Notes: generated by a model not told the origin, from the sequence alone. A stretch of DNA of 6,049 nt from JAEZKC01 sp046538945 (GCA_046538945.1 JBKHHW010000189.1:1-6049); one strand, 5' to 3'. Positions 1 to 5,917 are shown, counted from the first letter of the stretch. Made by a program: numbers and translations.

Positions 1-690
1 TCATCCCCTGACAACAGCGATCCCTTTCCCGGTAGCAGCGCGGGGCATATCGGTGCCATGCGTTGTGCATTCATCATGCTCTACGCCGGGGTGAAGGATG
101 TGCGGATCCTTAACGGCGGGTTTCAGGCCTGGATTGACGAAGGGTTTGAGGTCACTAAAGTAAACACTCCCAAAAGAGCTGTTTCTGATTTCGGTGCTTC
201 CATTCCCCAGCACCCGGAACTTGCGGTGGATCTGGAGGAGGCCAAGGAGATTCTGCGTTCTCCTGACAGGAATCTGGTATGTGTGAGAAGCTGGAGGGAG
301 TACATAGGAGAGGTGAGCGGCTACAACTATATCCATAAAAAAGGGCGCATACCCGGGGCTGTATTCGCCGACTGCGGTTCGGATGCCTACCATATGGAGA
401 ATTACCGCAATGTGGATCATACCACCCGCGATTACCACGAGATAGAGAAGATCTGGGCTGAATCGGGAATCACTCCCGACAAGCATAACGCTTTCTACTG
501 CGGAACCGGCTGGCGGGGGAGTGAAGCGTTCATGAATGCCTGGCTTATGGGGTGGCCCAGGGTTTCAGTATACGATGGCGGATGGTTTGAATGGAGCAGC
601 CATGAGGAAAACCCTTACCAAACCGGTCTGCCCGCGGCCCAGGCGGAGCTGGCCGAGTTAAAGGACGGCAAGGGGGCGGGGCTGATATGA
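1..690 (+). CDS. eanB: Rhodanese-like ergothioneine synthase EanB (hercynine C-S bond forming sulfurtransferase), 5'-truncated
   Basis: The reading frame is open from base 1 to the TGA at 688-690, giving 229 visible residues; the gene starts upstream of the window. Residues 1-46 look like the tail of one rhodanese domain (LYAGVKDVRILNGG, then QAW). A second domain follows, with CVRSWREYIGE (94-104), GRIPGA (115-120) and the active-site loop CGTGWR (167-172), where Cys167 would carry the persulfide. From memory, published Chlorobium limicola EanB has Cys339, Cys370, catalytic Cys412 and catalytic Tyr353. Here Cys94, Cys125, Cys167 and Tyr108 have exactly the same spacing (constant offset 245), so about 245 residues are probably missing. 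In the family, the enzyme converts hercynine to ergothioneine in the cytoplasm without oxygen. The following gene makes hercynine, which supports the call. A generic thiosulfate or mercaptopyruvate sulfurtransferase is the alternative, but the loop and neighbours argue against it. Confidence 0.9.
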   Translation, partial: SSPDNSDPFPGSSAGHIGAMRCAFIMLYAGVKDVRILNGGFQAWIDEGFEVTKVNTPKRAVSDFGASIPQHPELAVDLEEAKEILRSPDRNLVCVRSWREYIGEVSGYNYIHKKGRIPGAVFADCGSDAYHMENYRNVDHTTRDYHEIEKIWAESGITPDKHNAFYCGTGWRGSEAFMNAWLMGWPRVSVYDGGWFEWSSHEENPYQTGLPAAQAELAELKDGKGAGLI

Positions 691-1679
691 TAAACAGGGC
701 TCAGGCCACACAGATCAGAATGGCCTTTTCGGACTGTATGCCCCAAATCGGGAGGGAAAACCTGGTCAGGATGATTGCCAAGGGGTTAACATCATCCCCC
801 AGAAGAATTTCCAGCATGTTTTTTTATGACGACACCGGTTCTGAACTGTTTGACAGGATCACCTGTCTGCCTGAATACTATCCTACGCGCACCGAGATGG
901 AGCTGCTTGGGAAACTGGCCTGTTCTCTGGCCGAAAATTTCCAGGGCTGCGACATTATCGAACTTGGCAGCGGGAACAGTTCGAAGATATCGGTTCTGCT
1001 TGACGCGGTTGATGTATCCAAAATGGAGAGTGTCCGTTATATTCCTCTGGATGTGAGCAGGAAAGTGGTGGAGGAGTCCTCTGTCGAGCTGGTGGGCAGG
1101 TATCCTGGTTTGACGGTGCACGGTTTTGTGGCTGATTTCTGCACCCAGCTTCACTTACTGCCCCGGGACAGACGGCGGGTGTTCTGTTTTCTGGGGGGAA
1201 CTCTGGGCAATTTCGATCCCGATCAGCGTACCCGGTTTCTAAAAAACATGGCCCAAATTATGGGCCCCGCGGATTCATTTCTGCTCGGGGTGGACATGGT
1301 CAAGCCCAGAAACATTCTGGAAAAAGCGTATAACGACAGTGCCAATATCACCGCCGAATTCAACCGCAACATTCTGAACGTGGTGAACGATATCACCGGA
1401 ACCAGTTTCGATCCGCTTCTCTTCAGGCATATATCCTTTTATAGTGAAGAGTTCTCCAGAATCGAAATGCATCTGGAGGCTATGCAGAATATGTACGTTT
1501 CAAGTCCCTTTTTCTCTGAACTGGAGATCCGCAAAGGGGAGAGGATACTGACAGAATATTCCCACAAGTTCACGCCCGGAGCTTTATCGAAGCTTATGGA
1601 TTCGGTCGGTTTGTCCATAGAATTCCGTGTCTCCGATATCAACAACTGGTACTCTGTTCTCAAACTCAAGAAAAGCTGA
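687..1679 (+). CDS. eanA: L-histidine N-alpha-methyltransferase EanA (EgtD family), makes hercynine
   Basis: This 330-residue cytosolic, SAM-dependent enzyme would trimethylate the alpha-amino group of histidine to give hercynine. Length is normal for EgtD. Visible motifs are FYDDTGSELFD (46-56), PEYYPTRTE (62-70), the SAM-binding glycine motif ELGSGNSSK (92-100), PLDVS (120-124), GGTLGNFDP (170-178), FNRNIL (225-230) and LTEYSHKF (288-295). Compared, from memory, with the histidine-binding residues of Mycobacterium smegmatis EgtD (Tyr39, Tyr56, Asn166, Glu282, Ser284), the counterparts Tyr47, Tyr64, Asn175, Glu290 and Ser292 all appear present. The ATG overlaps the eanB stop as ATGA, preceded by a G-rich stretch (672-680), so translation is probably coupled to eanB. 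No EgtB, EgtC or EgtE is seen, so the enzyme fits the anaerobic EanA/EanB pathway rather than the oxygen-dependent one. The symbol egtD would be equally valid by homology. Confidence 0.93.
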   Translation: MINRAQATQIRMAFSDCMPQIGRENLVRMIAKGLTSSPRRISSMFFYDDTGSELFDRITCLPEYYPTRTEMELLGKLACSLAENFQGCDIIELGSGNSSKISVLLDAVDVSKMESVRYIPLDVSRKVVEESSVELVGRYPGLTVHGFVADFCTQLHLLPRDRRRVFCFLGGTLGNFDPDQRTRFLKNMAQIMGPADSFLLGVDMVKPRNILEKAYNDSANITAEFNRNILNVVNDITGTSFDPLLFRHISFYSEEFSRIEMHLEAMQNMYVSSPFFSELEIRKGERILTEYSHKFTPGALSKLMDSVGLSIEFRVSDINNWYSVLKLKKS

Positions 1680-1680
1680 T

Positions 1681-2898
1681 ATGTTTGATGTGGAGAAGAT
1701 ACGGTCCGATTTTCCGATTCTGAAAAGCCGGGTGTACGGAAAGCCTCTGGTGTATCTGGATAACGCCGCCACGACTCAGAAGCCTCTTTCTGTTCTGAAA
1801 CGGGTGCAGGATTTCTACTCCGGGCAGAACAGCAACGTGCACCGCGGGCCGCATTTTCTAAGCCAGGTGGCAAGCGAGCAGTATGAGGCTGCGCGGGAGG
1901 CGGTGAAAAAGTTCATCAACGCATCGCACCCTTCAGAAATAGTCTTCACCAGAGGAACCACGGAATCCATCAATTTAGTTGCTCAAAGCTTTTGCCGTCG
2001 GAAGCTGAATCCGGGCGATGAAATCATTGTCACCGAAATGGAGCATCATTCAAACCTGGTTCCCTGGCAGAGACTCTGTGAAGAGAAAGGGGCGGTTCTC
2101 AAGGTAGTACCCTTCGATGACAACGGGGAGCTCAGGGCAGAGCTTCTGGATGATCTGCTTTGCGAAAAGACCAGGTTCTTTGCTCTTACCAGCGTCTCAA
2201 ATGTGCTGGGAACGGTGAATCAGGTCAGGAAACTGGTGGAAATCGCTCATTCGAAGGGGGTGCCTGTCATGGTGGACGGGGCCCAGACCGTGCAGCATCA
2301 CAAAACAGACGTACGAGATACGGGCTGCGATTTTTTCGCCTTTTCCGGCCACAAAATGTTTGCGGAAACGGGAATCGGAGTCCTTTACGGAAAAAAAGAG
2401 TTGCTTCAATCGATGGAACCCTACCAGGTTGGTGGTGGTATGGTGGATTTCGTTGATTTCGGGCATACGGAGTTTTCAGAAGTCCCGTTCCGTTTCGAAG
2501 CGGGGACGCAGAACATAGCCGGAGCACTCAGTCTGCATGCTGCGATAGATTATCTGGAGAAGATCGGGCTGGAAGACATAGCCGCTCATGAAGCCGGGCT
2601 TCTGGATTATGCCACTGAACGCATATCAGCACTGGATAGAGTGAGGATAATCGGGCGGGCGGAGCACAAGTGTGGGGTTCTGTCCTTTGTTTTTAACGGC
2701 ATCTCCTCCTACGATGCCGCTTCGGTACTGGACAAAATGGGTGTGGCCGTGCGGTCCGGGACTCATTGCGCTCAGCCGGTATCGAGGCACTTCGGTGTGA
2801 ACGGGACTGTGAGGGCAAGTTTTGCTCTGTACAACACAAGAGAAGAGATCGATATTCTGGTCAGGGGAGCAGGAAGGGTGCTGGAGATGTTCCGATAG
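1681..2898 (+). CDS. sufS: Group II cysteine desulfurase SufS
   Basis: This is a 405-residue PLP-dependent aminotransferase-fold enzyme that removes sulfur from L-cysteine, leaving alanine and a protein persulfide. Motifs are LDNAATTQKP (26-35), VHRGPH (53-58), RGTTESIN (91-98), MEHHSN (120-125, His stacking on PLP), VDGAQ (198-202), SGHK with PLP lysine Lys225 (222-225), and RSGTHC with catalytic Cys363 (358-363). These sit one residue before Lys226 and Cys364 of E. coli SufS, and total length is nearly the same. The ATG at 1681 lies one base after the eanA stop (TGAtATG). It gives the usual MFDVEKIRSDFP start, whereas the in-frame ATG at 1627 would add 18 residues inside eanA. No strong Shine-Dalgarno is seen, so translation is probably coupled to eanA. 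SufS enzymes normally act with SufE, encoded next. Many relatives also show selenocysteine lyase activity. Its job here is inferred to be sulfur supply to EanB, though general iron-sulfur cluster assembly is possible. Confidence 0.95.
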   Translation: MFDVEKIRSDFPILKSRVYGKPLVYLDNAATTQKPLSVLKRVQDFYSGQNSNVHRGPHFLSQVASEQYEAAREAVKKFINASHPSEIVFTRGTTESINLVAQSFCRRKLNPGDEIIVTEMEHHSNLVPWQRLCEEKGAVLKVVPFDDNGELRAELLDDLLCEKTRFFALTSVSNVLGTVNQVRKLVEIAHSKGVPVMVDGAQTVQHHKTDVRDTGCDFFAFSGHKMFAETGIGVLYGKKELLQSMEPYQVGGGMVDFVDFGHTEFSEVPFRFEAGTQNIAGALSLHAAIDYLEKIGLEDIAAHEAGLLDYATERISALDRVRIIGRAEHKCGVLSFVFNGISSYDAASVLDKMGVAVRSGTHCAQPVSRHFGVNGTVRASFALYNTREEIDILVRGAGRVLEMFR

Positions 2899-2905
2899 GG
2901 AATTC

Positions 2906-2911
2906 AGGAGG
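2906..2911 (+). promoter_or_regulatory. Shine-Dalgarno AGGAGG fixing the sufE start
   Basis: A perfect AGGAGG lies nine bases before the ATG at 2921. It supports that start over the in-frame ATG at 2822, which lies inside sufS and would add 33 residues not seen in SufE proteins. It is the strongest ribosome binding site in the operon, suggesting that sufE is translated independently of sufS. Confidence 0.85.
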
Positions 2912-2920
2912 GATCTGTAT

Positions 2921-3343
2921 ATGACAATCGAAGAGACACAGAACGGAATAATCAGGGAATTCTGCAGCCTCCATGACTGGCTGGACAGATATGAGTATCT
3001 CGTAAATCTGGGAAGAGAGCTTGAACCGCTTGATCATCAATACAAGACTGAAGAAAATGCTCTGCCCGGCTGCCAGAGCAAGGTATGGATACATGCGCGA
3101 AAAGAGGACAACAGGATTATTTTCGGGGCGGACAGCGATTCGGAAATACTCAAAGGCATACTGGCGCTTTTGATTCAGGTGCTCAGTAACCATTCTTCTT
3201 CTGATGTGGCCACTGCAGATCTTTATTTTCTAAAAGAGATCGGTCTTGACAGCAGTCTTTCACCATCCAGAGCAAACGGGTTGGGGACTATTGTCAAGTA
3301 CATGCAGGAACTGGCCGGATCGGATGAACGCTTCCGTGACTGA
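2921..3343 (+). CDS. sufE: Sulfur acceptor/transfer protein SufE
   Basis: This 140-residue cytosolic protein accepts the persulfide from SufS, stimulates its turnover and passes the sulfur on. The key motif is LPGCQSKVW with Cys51, the same residue number as the acceptor cysteine of E. coli SufE (138 residues). The family signature SPSRANGL (about 112-119) and the preceding helix are also present. It begins 22 bp after the sufS stop and is the last gene of the operon; 25 bp further on, a gene on the other strand ends. SufE usually feeds the SufBCD scaffold, but no sufB, sufC or sufD is seen in the window. Since it is co-transcribed with eanB and eanA, the most economical reading is that it carries sulfur to EanB; this is inference, because sufBCD could lie upstream of base 1 or elsewhere. 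CsdE is a close paralogue and an alternative name. Confidence 0.95.
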   Translation: MTIEETQNGIIREFCSLHDWLDRYEYLVNLGRELEPLDHQYKTEENALPGCQSKVWIHARKEDNRIIFGADSDSEILKGILALLIQVLSNHSSSDVATADLYFLKEIGLDSSLSPSRANGLGTIVKYMQELAGSDERFRD

Positions 3344-3368
3344 CCGTATCATCTCAGGAGTGAACCGC

Positions 3369-3842
3369 CTAATCTTCATCATCCGTTGCTGTTCCCCAGT
3401 TCCACCGTATTCCTCCTCCACCGCCGAACCCGGCGCCCGGGGGGATAAGCTCCAGTCTGGGTGCGAATTCAGCAAAAAAGGAAACGGGCAGCCAGTCGGT
3501 AAAAGTTTCTGCGCCGATAGGAAACCTGATGCCTGCAAACCAGTCCTGACCCGCTCTGAGTGAAACTCCCGCACCTATGTAGAACGGTCTGTTTCCCAGA
3601 CGGATAGGATGATACAGATAATCAGCATAGATACCCAGAAAACCTTCACCGAAGGACCAGGCCAGTGCGGCATCCACCGCCAGTTGCTCGTTGAACCAGT
3701 ATTTGGCACTGATTCCGGTCGGTTCTCCCAGAAGCATGCCTAATTCGTATTCGGGAATCTCTCTGTTCTGTGAAATCGACAGGGAATGAAGCATCAAAGT
3801 GAATAAGGCAAAGAGGTGAAATGGGGTTTTTCCACACGACAT
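3369..3842 (-). CDS. Small exported protein, probable outer-membrane beta-barrel (BAPKO_0422-like)
   Basis: The product has 157 residues from the ATG at 3842-3840. The start is chosen because AAGGA sits seven bases upstream and a signal peptide follows at once: a short polar start, a hydrophobic stretch (about 8-21), and a possible cleavage near Ser24/Gln25. An in-frame ATG 57 bp further upstream lacks this arrangement. The mature part alternates polar and hydrophobic or aromatic residues, as in a membrane beta-barrel. LGEPTGISAKYW (38-49), AVDAALAWSF (55-64) and ADYLYH (73-78) resemble, from memory, the BAPKO_0422/DUF3996 outer-membrane proteins of spirochaetes and Chitinivibrionia-like bacteria. 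The C-terminus has a glycine-rich strand GFGGGGGIRWNW followed by a short acidic tail, whereas typical barrels end on the aromatic residue. No lipobox is seen. The function is unknown. The gene converges on sufE with a 25-bp gap, and no clear promoter was found. Confidence 0.6.
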   Translation of the reverse strand: MSCGKTPFHLFALFTLMLHSLSISQNREIPEYELGMLLGEPTGISAKYWFNEQLAVDAALAWSFGEGFLGIYADYLYHPIRLGNRPFYIGAGVSLRAGQDWFAGIRFPIGAETFTDWLPVSFFAEFAPRLELIPPGAGFGGGGGIRWNWGTATDDED

Positions 3843-3849
3843 AGTACAA

Positions 3850-3854
3850 TCCTT
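3850..3854 (-). promoter_or_regulatory. Shine-Dalgarno AAGGA for the beta-barrel gene
   Basis: On the minus strand AAGGA lies seven bases before the ATG at 3842. It decides the start in favour of the form that begins directly with a signal peptide. Confidence 0.65.
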
Positions 3855-3878
3855 ATCACGTTTTGGTATATCTGAAGT

Positions 3879-3911
3879 AAAAAACCTGCTCCTCCGCACG
3901 GAGGAACAGGT
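3879..3911 (-). terminator. Intrinsic terminator of the double ferritin-like gene
   Basis: On the minus strand the arms 3911-3899 and 3896-3884 form a hairpin: ACCTG pairs with CAGGT, there is one C/A mismatch, then TCCTCCG pairs with CGGAGGA, with a very small loop. Six T residues follow directly (A-run at 3879-3884 on the + strand). The hairpin starts nine bases after the TAA at 3921. It should largely separate transcription of the ferritin-like gene from the beta-barrel gene, which begins 36 bp further on. Confidence 0.9.
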
Positions 3912-3920
3912 CGGGTGTGA

Positions 3921-5180
3921 TTACCTGCTTTTGTAATAATCGAGCAGGCTTTTCTGATTCGGTATTTCCTCTCTGGACTGCAGAAGTTCAATCGGGTTGG
4001 GCCCCTCGGTTTCCACTCTGTAGTCCTGTCCCCGGGAGCTGATGCATTCCGTTACCGCTTCCTGGGAAGGAACGAAACCTCCACCGTTCACCATGTTAAG
4101 ATACTGTTCGTAGCGCTCCTTGTTTTCCGACTGGTTGAAAGGAACCATTTTGCTTCTGTCTCCGGTGAAGTGCATCTGGTTAGCAAGCACTTCGCGCACA
4201 TAGTCTTTTGCCGGCTCCAGAACCAGGGGTTGAGGGAATGAGTCGGGATATTTTTCCTCCGGATTCTTCTTCTCATATTTCTTCATTATTTCGGAAACCA
4301 TTCTGAGGTGGGTGATCTCGTTTTCAAGGCACATCTGCCATACTTTTTTCACCCTCTCATCAGCTTCCGATTCCATGCAGGACCAGTACATGTAGCATTC
4401 ATTGTATTCGTGAAGCACAGCCTTCTCAAACCAGGTGGCGCGCGGGTCGGTGAGCGAACCGTAGTGGGTCACGTGCTGTTCCTCGATCTGGGCGATCTCC
4501 TGATAGAGGCCTCTGCCAAGCGTATCATTGAAGCGGTTGCCCACGTTCATATAGAAGTTCATCGTCTGCTGCTCGGCGGCGATTATGGTTTCGATATGCA
4601 GCTTTGTCAGCGCCTGGGCTTTCTCCTTGTCTGAATACATTCTCACCGTGTCAACGGGGTGTGAGTGTTCCATTATCGTGGGACGCCCCGGAGTGACCTC
4701 GGTGAGTTCTTTGACAATCGATTCCGCCTTCTTTTCATCTGTCATGGCAAGCAGGTTTGCGTATCTGTACAGGTGGTCGAAATCCTCGATGAGGGCGAAA
4801 TCGAGGGCTGCTTTCACGTAGGGATCAGGCTCGTTTCTGGCCATGGATGCGGTGAGGTCCACGGCCAGCTGCTCGTAGCCGATAGTCACCTCCAGAGTCG
4901 ATTCCTCAGCGGGAATCATCCAGTTGATCATCTTCTGCTCCTGCTGTTCGACTCTGCGGATGGAGGCCAGATGCTGTCTGAGCTCCGTGTCGTCGCAGCT
5001 TCGGTGGAAATTGTGATAGAACATCACCGCCTCCACCTCTATGCCGTTCATGAGAATGCCCCTGGTGCGGGTGTAGGGATGCACACTTTTGGAATCGTAG
5101 GGTTTGGTGTTCAGATCAGACCAGGATTTGATCTGCTTCTCCATGGGGATTCCCTTTTCTTTGAAAGGATTGAAACCCAT
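3921..5180 (-). CDS. Double ferritin-like (rubrerythrin-type) diiron protein, uncharacterised
   Basis: The product has 419 residues, no signal peptide and no membrane segment. Two four-helix ferritin-like bundles can be read. The C-terminal bundle (about 190-300) has a complete diiron set: Glu203 (AAEQQTMNFY), Glu233/His236 (EEQH), Glu258 (HEYNE) and Glu288/His291 (EITH). The N-terminal bundle (about 40-145) has Glu50 (IEVEAVMFYHNF), Glu78/Glu81 (EQQE, Glu in place of the usual His), Glu103 (GYEQL) and Glu132 to His136 (EDFDH). Residues 300-419 form a polar extension with no recognised domain; no CxxC rubredoxin motif is present. The start is backed by AAAGGAG seven bases upstream. A plausible role is peroxide or oxygen reduction, or iron handling, as in rubrerythrins, but no substrate can be assigned. 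The gene ends at a strong terminator and lies 162 bp downstream of the gene at 5343-5870 on the same strand. Confidence 0.72.
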   Translation of the reverse strand: MGFNPFKEKGIPMEKQIKSWSDLNTKPYDSKSVHPYTRTRGILMNGIEVEAVMFYHNFHRSCDDTELRQHLASIRRVEQQEQKMINWMIPAEESTLEVTIGYEQLAVDLTASMARNEPDPYVKAALDFALIEDFDHLYRYANLLAMTDEKKAESIVKELTEVTPGRPTIMEHSHPVDTVRMYSDKEKAQALTKLHIETIIAAEQQTMNFYMNVGNRFNDTLGRGLYQEIAQIEEQHVTHYGSLTDPRATWFEKAVLHEYNECYMYWSCMESEADERVKKVWQMCLENEITHLRMVSEIMKKYEKKNPEEKYPDSFPQPLVLEPAKDYVREVLANQMHFTGDRSKMVPFNQSENKERYEQYLNMVNGGGFVPSQEAVTECISSRGQDYRVETEGPNPIELLQSREEIPNQKSLLDYYKSR

Positions 5181-5187
5181 CAGGCAA

Positions 5188-5194
5188 CTCCTTT
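5188..5194 (-). promoter_or_regulatory. Shine-Dalgarno AAAGGAG for the double ferritin-like gene
   Basis: On the minus strand AAAGGAG lies seven bases before the ATG at 5180. It is stronger than the GGGAA before the alternative in-frame ATG at 5144, so the 419-residue form is preferred. Confidence 0.8.
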
Positions 5195-5264
5195 TTTAGG
5201 GTTGAACAGAGTGTTTTGGGAATGAAGAGTAAAATTGAGAAAAGGAAGAGATGTGCCGGGGTCA

Positions 5265-5294
5265 GATAAAGAACCGGCCGCTTGAGCCGGTTCT
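5265..5294 (-). terminator. Probable weak terminator hairpin after the YflT-like gene
   Basis: A perfect 9-bp stem, AGAACCGGC (5270-5278) with GCCGGTTCT (5286-5294), encloses a seven-base loop. On the minus strand it is followed by a short, interrupted T-rich stretch (TTCTTTAT). It lies about 50 bases after the stop of the gene at 5343-5870 and 90 bases before the ferritin-like gene start. The poor T-run makes termination efficiency uncertain. Confidence 0.5.
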
Positions 5295-5309
5295 AGAATG
5301 CAATCTTTG

Positions 5310-5327
5310 TTCCGATTTGGGTCGGAA
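5310..5327. repeat. Small perfect inverted repeat in the 5181-5342 intergenic gap
   Basis: TTCCGA (5310-5315) and TCGGAA (5322-5327) form a 6-bp stem with a six-base loop. It sits between the stop at 5343 and the stronger hairpin at 5270-5294. There is no T-run on either side, so it is not a terminator by itself; it could be part of a bipartite 3' end, an operator, or chance. I saw no convincing sigma-70 promoter in the rest of this 162-bp gap. Confidence 0.4.
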
Positions 5328-5342
5328 AACGAATCAGGGGAG

Positions 5343-5870
5343 CTATAAAGATCTTATGGGGTCGGCTTTGCTCTTTTTCAGCAGCTCTTCTGCCTGATCG
5401 ACCTTTTCGTCTTCAACGTTTATCCAGAACATAACTCCGCCCTTTTTGATTCTGTCTATGAACTGGGAAGAATCCCCGCCGGCCAGACCCGCTTTTCTCA
5501 GAATGGGGCCAAGAGACCCTTTGCCCTCAACCAGCGCGCTTTTTATGTATCCCTCGATCCTTTCACCTGCAAAGCCCACCGACCCGCTGTCGCTCATTTC
5601 CACTATGGTGCAATCGGCGAGAAAGTGATCAAGCCAGGGAAGTTGTTCCGATTTCATCTGGGGAAGGTCGGAGATGTCGCCCCCTTCGCCCTTCTGGATC
5701 GCCTCACCTGAAATCTCCTTAAAGTTGCCCGTGCTGGGGGATTCGCTCAGGATTCTGGCATGAACAATCACGTTGGCATCGTTTCTGTCGGCCACATTCT
5801 CCTTAAACAGAGTTCCCGTTCCGTAGCGGGCCATATCATAATCGGGGAACATCGCCCATATATTCTTCAT
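5343..5870 (-). CDS. Hypothetical cytosolic protein with YflT/general-stress-protein-17M-like C-terminus
   Basis: The product has 175 residues from the ATG at 5870-5868, which is preceded by AAAGGA at six bases; an in-frame ATG 18 bp upstream lacks comparable support. No signal peptide or membrane helix is seen. The C-terminal part resembles the heat-induced stress protein YflT/GSP17M type: a loop AGLAGGDSSQF (127-137), an amphipathic helix, KKGGVMFWINVEDE (142-155), and a last helix DQAEELLKK. In that family this is the Gly-rich turn, a strand running into the (V/I)xVxD segment and an A(R)EIL helix. The N-terminal part (1-115) is not recognised; it contains a polar Gly/Ser/Glu-rich stretch (40-75) and one cysteine (Cys87). 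The resemblance is weak and the function unknown. It is the first clear gene of the minus-strand block, 47 bp from a possible divergent gene start at 5918. Confidence 0.5.
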   Translation of the reverse strand: MKNIWAMFPDYDMARYGTGTLFKENVADRNDANVIVHARILSESPSTGNFKEISGEAIQKGEGGDISDLPQMKSEQLPWLDHFLADCTIVEMSDSGSVGFAGERIEGYIKSALVEGKGSLGPILRKAGLAGGDSSQFIDRIKKGGVMFWINVEDEKVDQAEELLKKSKADPIRSL

Positions 5871-5876
5871 AAAAGA

Positions 5877-5882
5877 TCCTTT
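5877..5882 (-). promoter_or_regulatory. Shine-Dalgarno AAAGGA for the YflT-like gene
   Basis: On the minus strand AAAGGA lies six bases before the ATG at 5870. It fixes the shorter 175-residue form rather than the one starting at 5888. Confidence 0.7.
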
Positions 5883-5917
5883 CGTCATTGTAACAGAAGA
5901 GCCCTTTGCGCTTTAGA

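Noticed and set aside
1..486. Antisense open frame of 161 codons opposite eanB
   Set aside because: It is a shadow of a well-supported coding frame, with no recognisable domain.
58..690. ATG at 58 as the start of the sulfurtransferase gene
   Set aside because: It lies inside the end of a rhodanese domain, lacks a Shine-Dalgarno sequence, and the frame is open back to base 1; the gene is cut by the window edge.
1627..1680. Extended start of SufS at 1627
   Set aside because: It would add 18 residues inside eanA that SufS proteins lack; the ATG at 1681 gives the family N-terminus.
2822..2920. Extended start of SufE at 2822
   Set aside because: It lies within sufS, while AGGAGG precedes the ATG at 2921 and places the acceptor cysteine at residue 51 as in E. 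coli.
3842..3921. Promoter for the beta-barrel gene (TTTACT, 17 bases, TGATAA)
   Set aside because: The -10 matches poorly and abuts the ribosome binding site; not better than chance.
4665..5225. Plus-strand open frame of 186 codons
   Set aside because: It lies opposite the double ferritin-like gene, whose motifs and ribosome binding site are convincing.
5252..5280. GGGGTCAGA-like segment recalling REP-associated transposase flanks
   Set aside because: It occurs once, with no transposase or repeat partner in the window; the hairpin explains the sequence better.
5887..5895. Extended -10-like TGTTACAAT on the minus strand
   Set aside because: The implied transcription start would fall in the Shine-Dalgarno of the gene starting at 5870, and no -35 is found at a proper distance.
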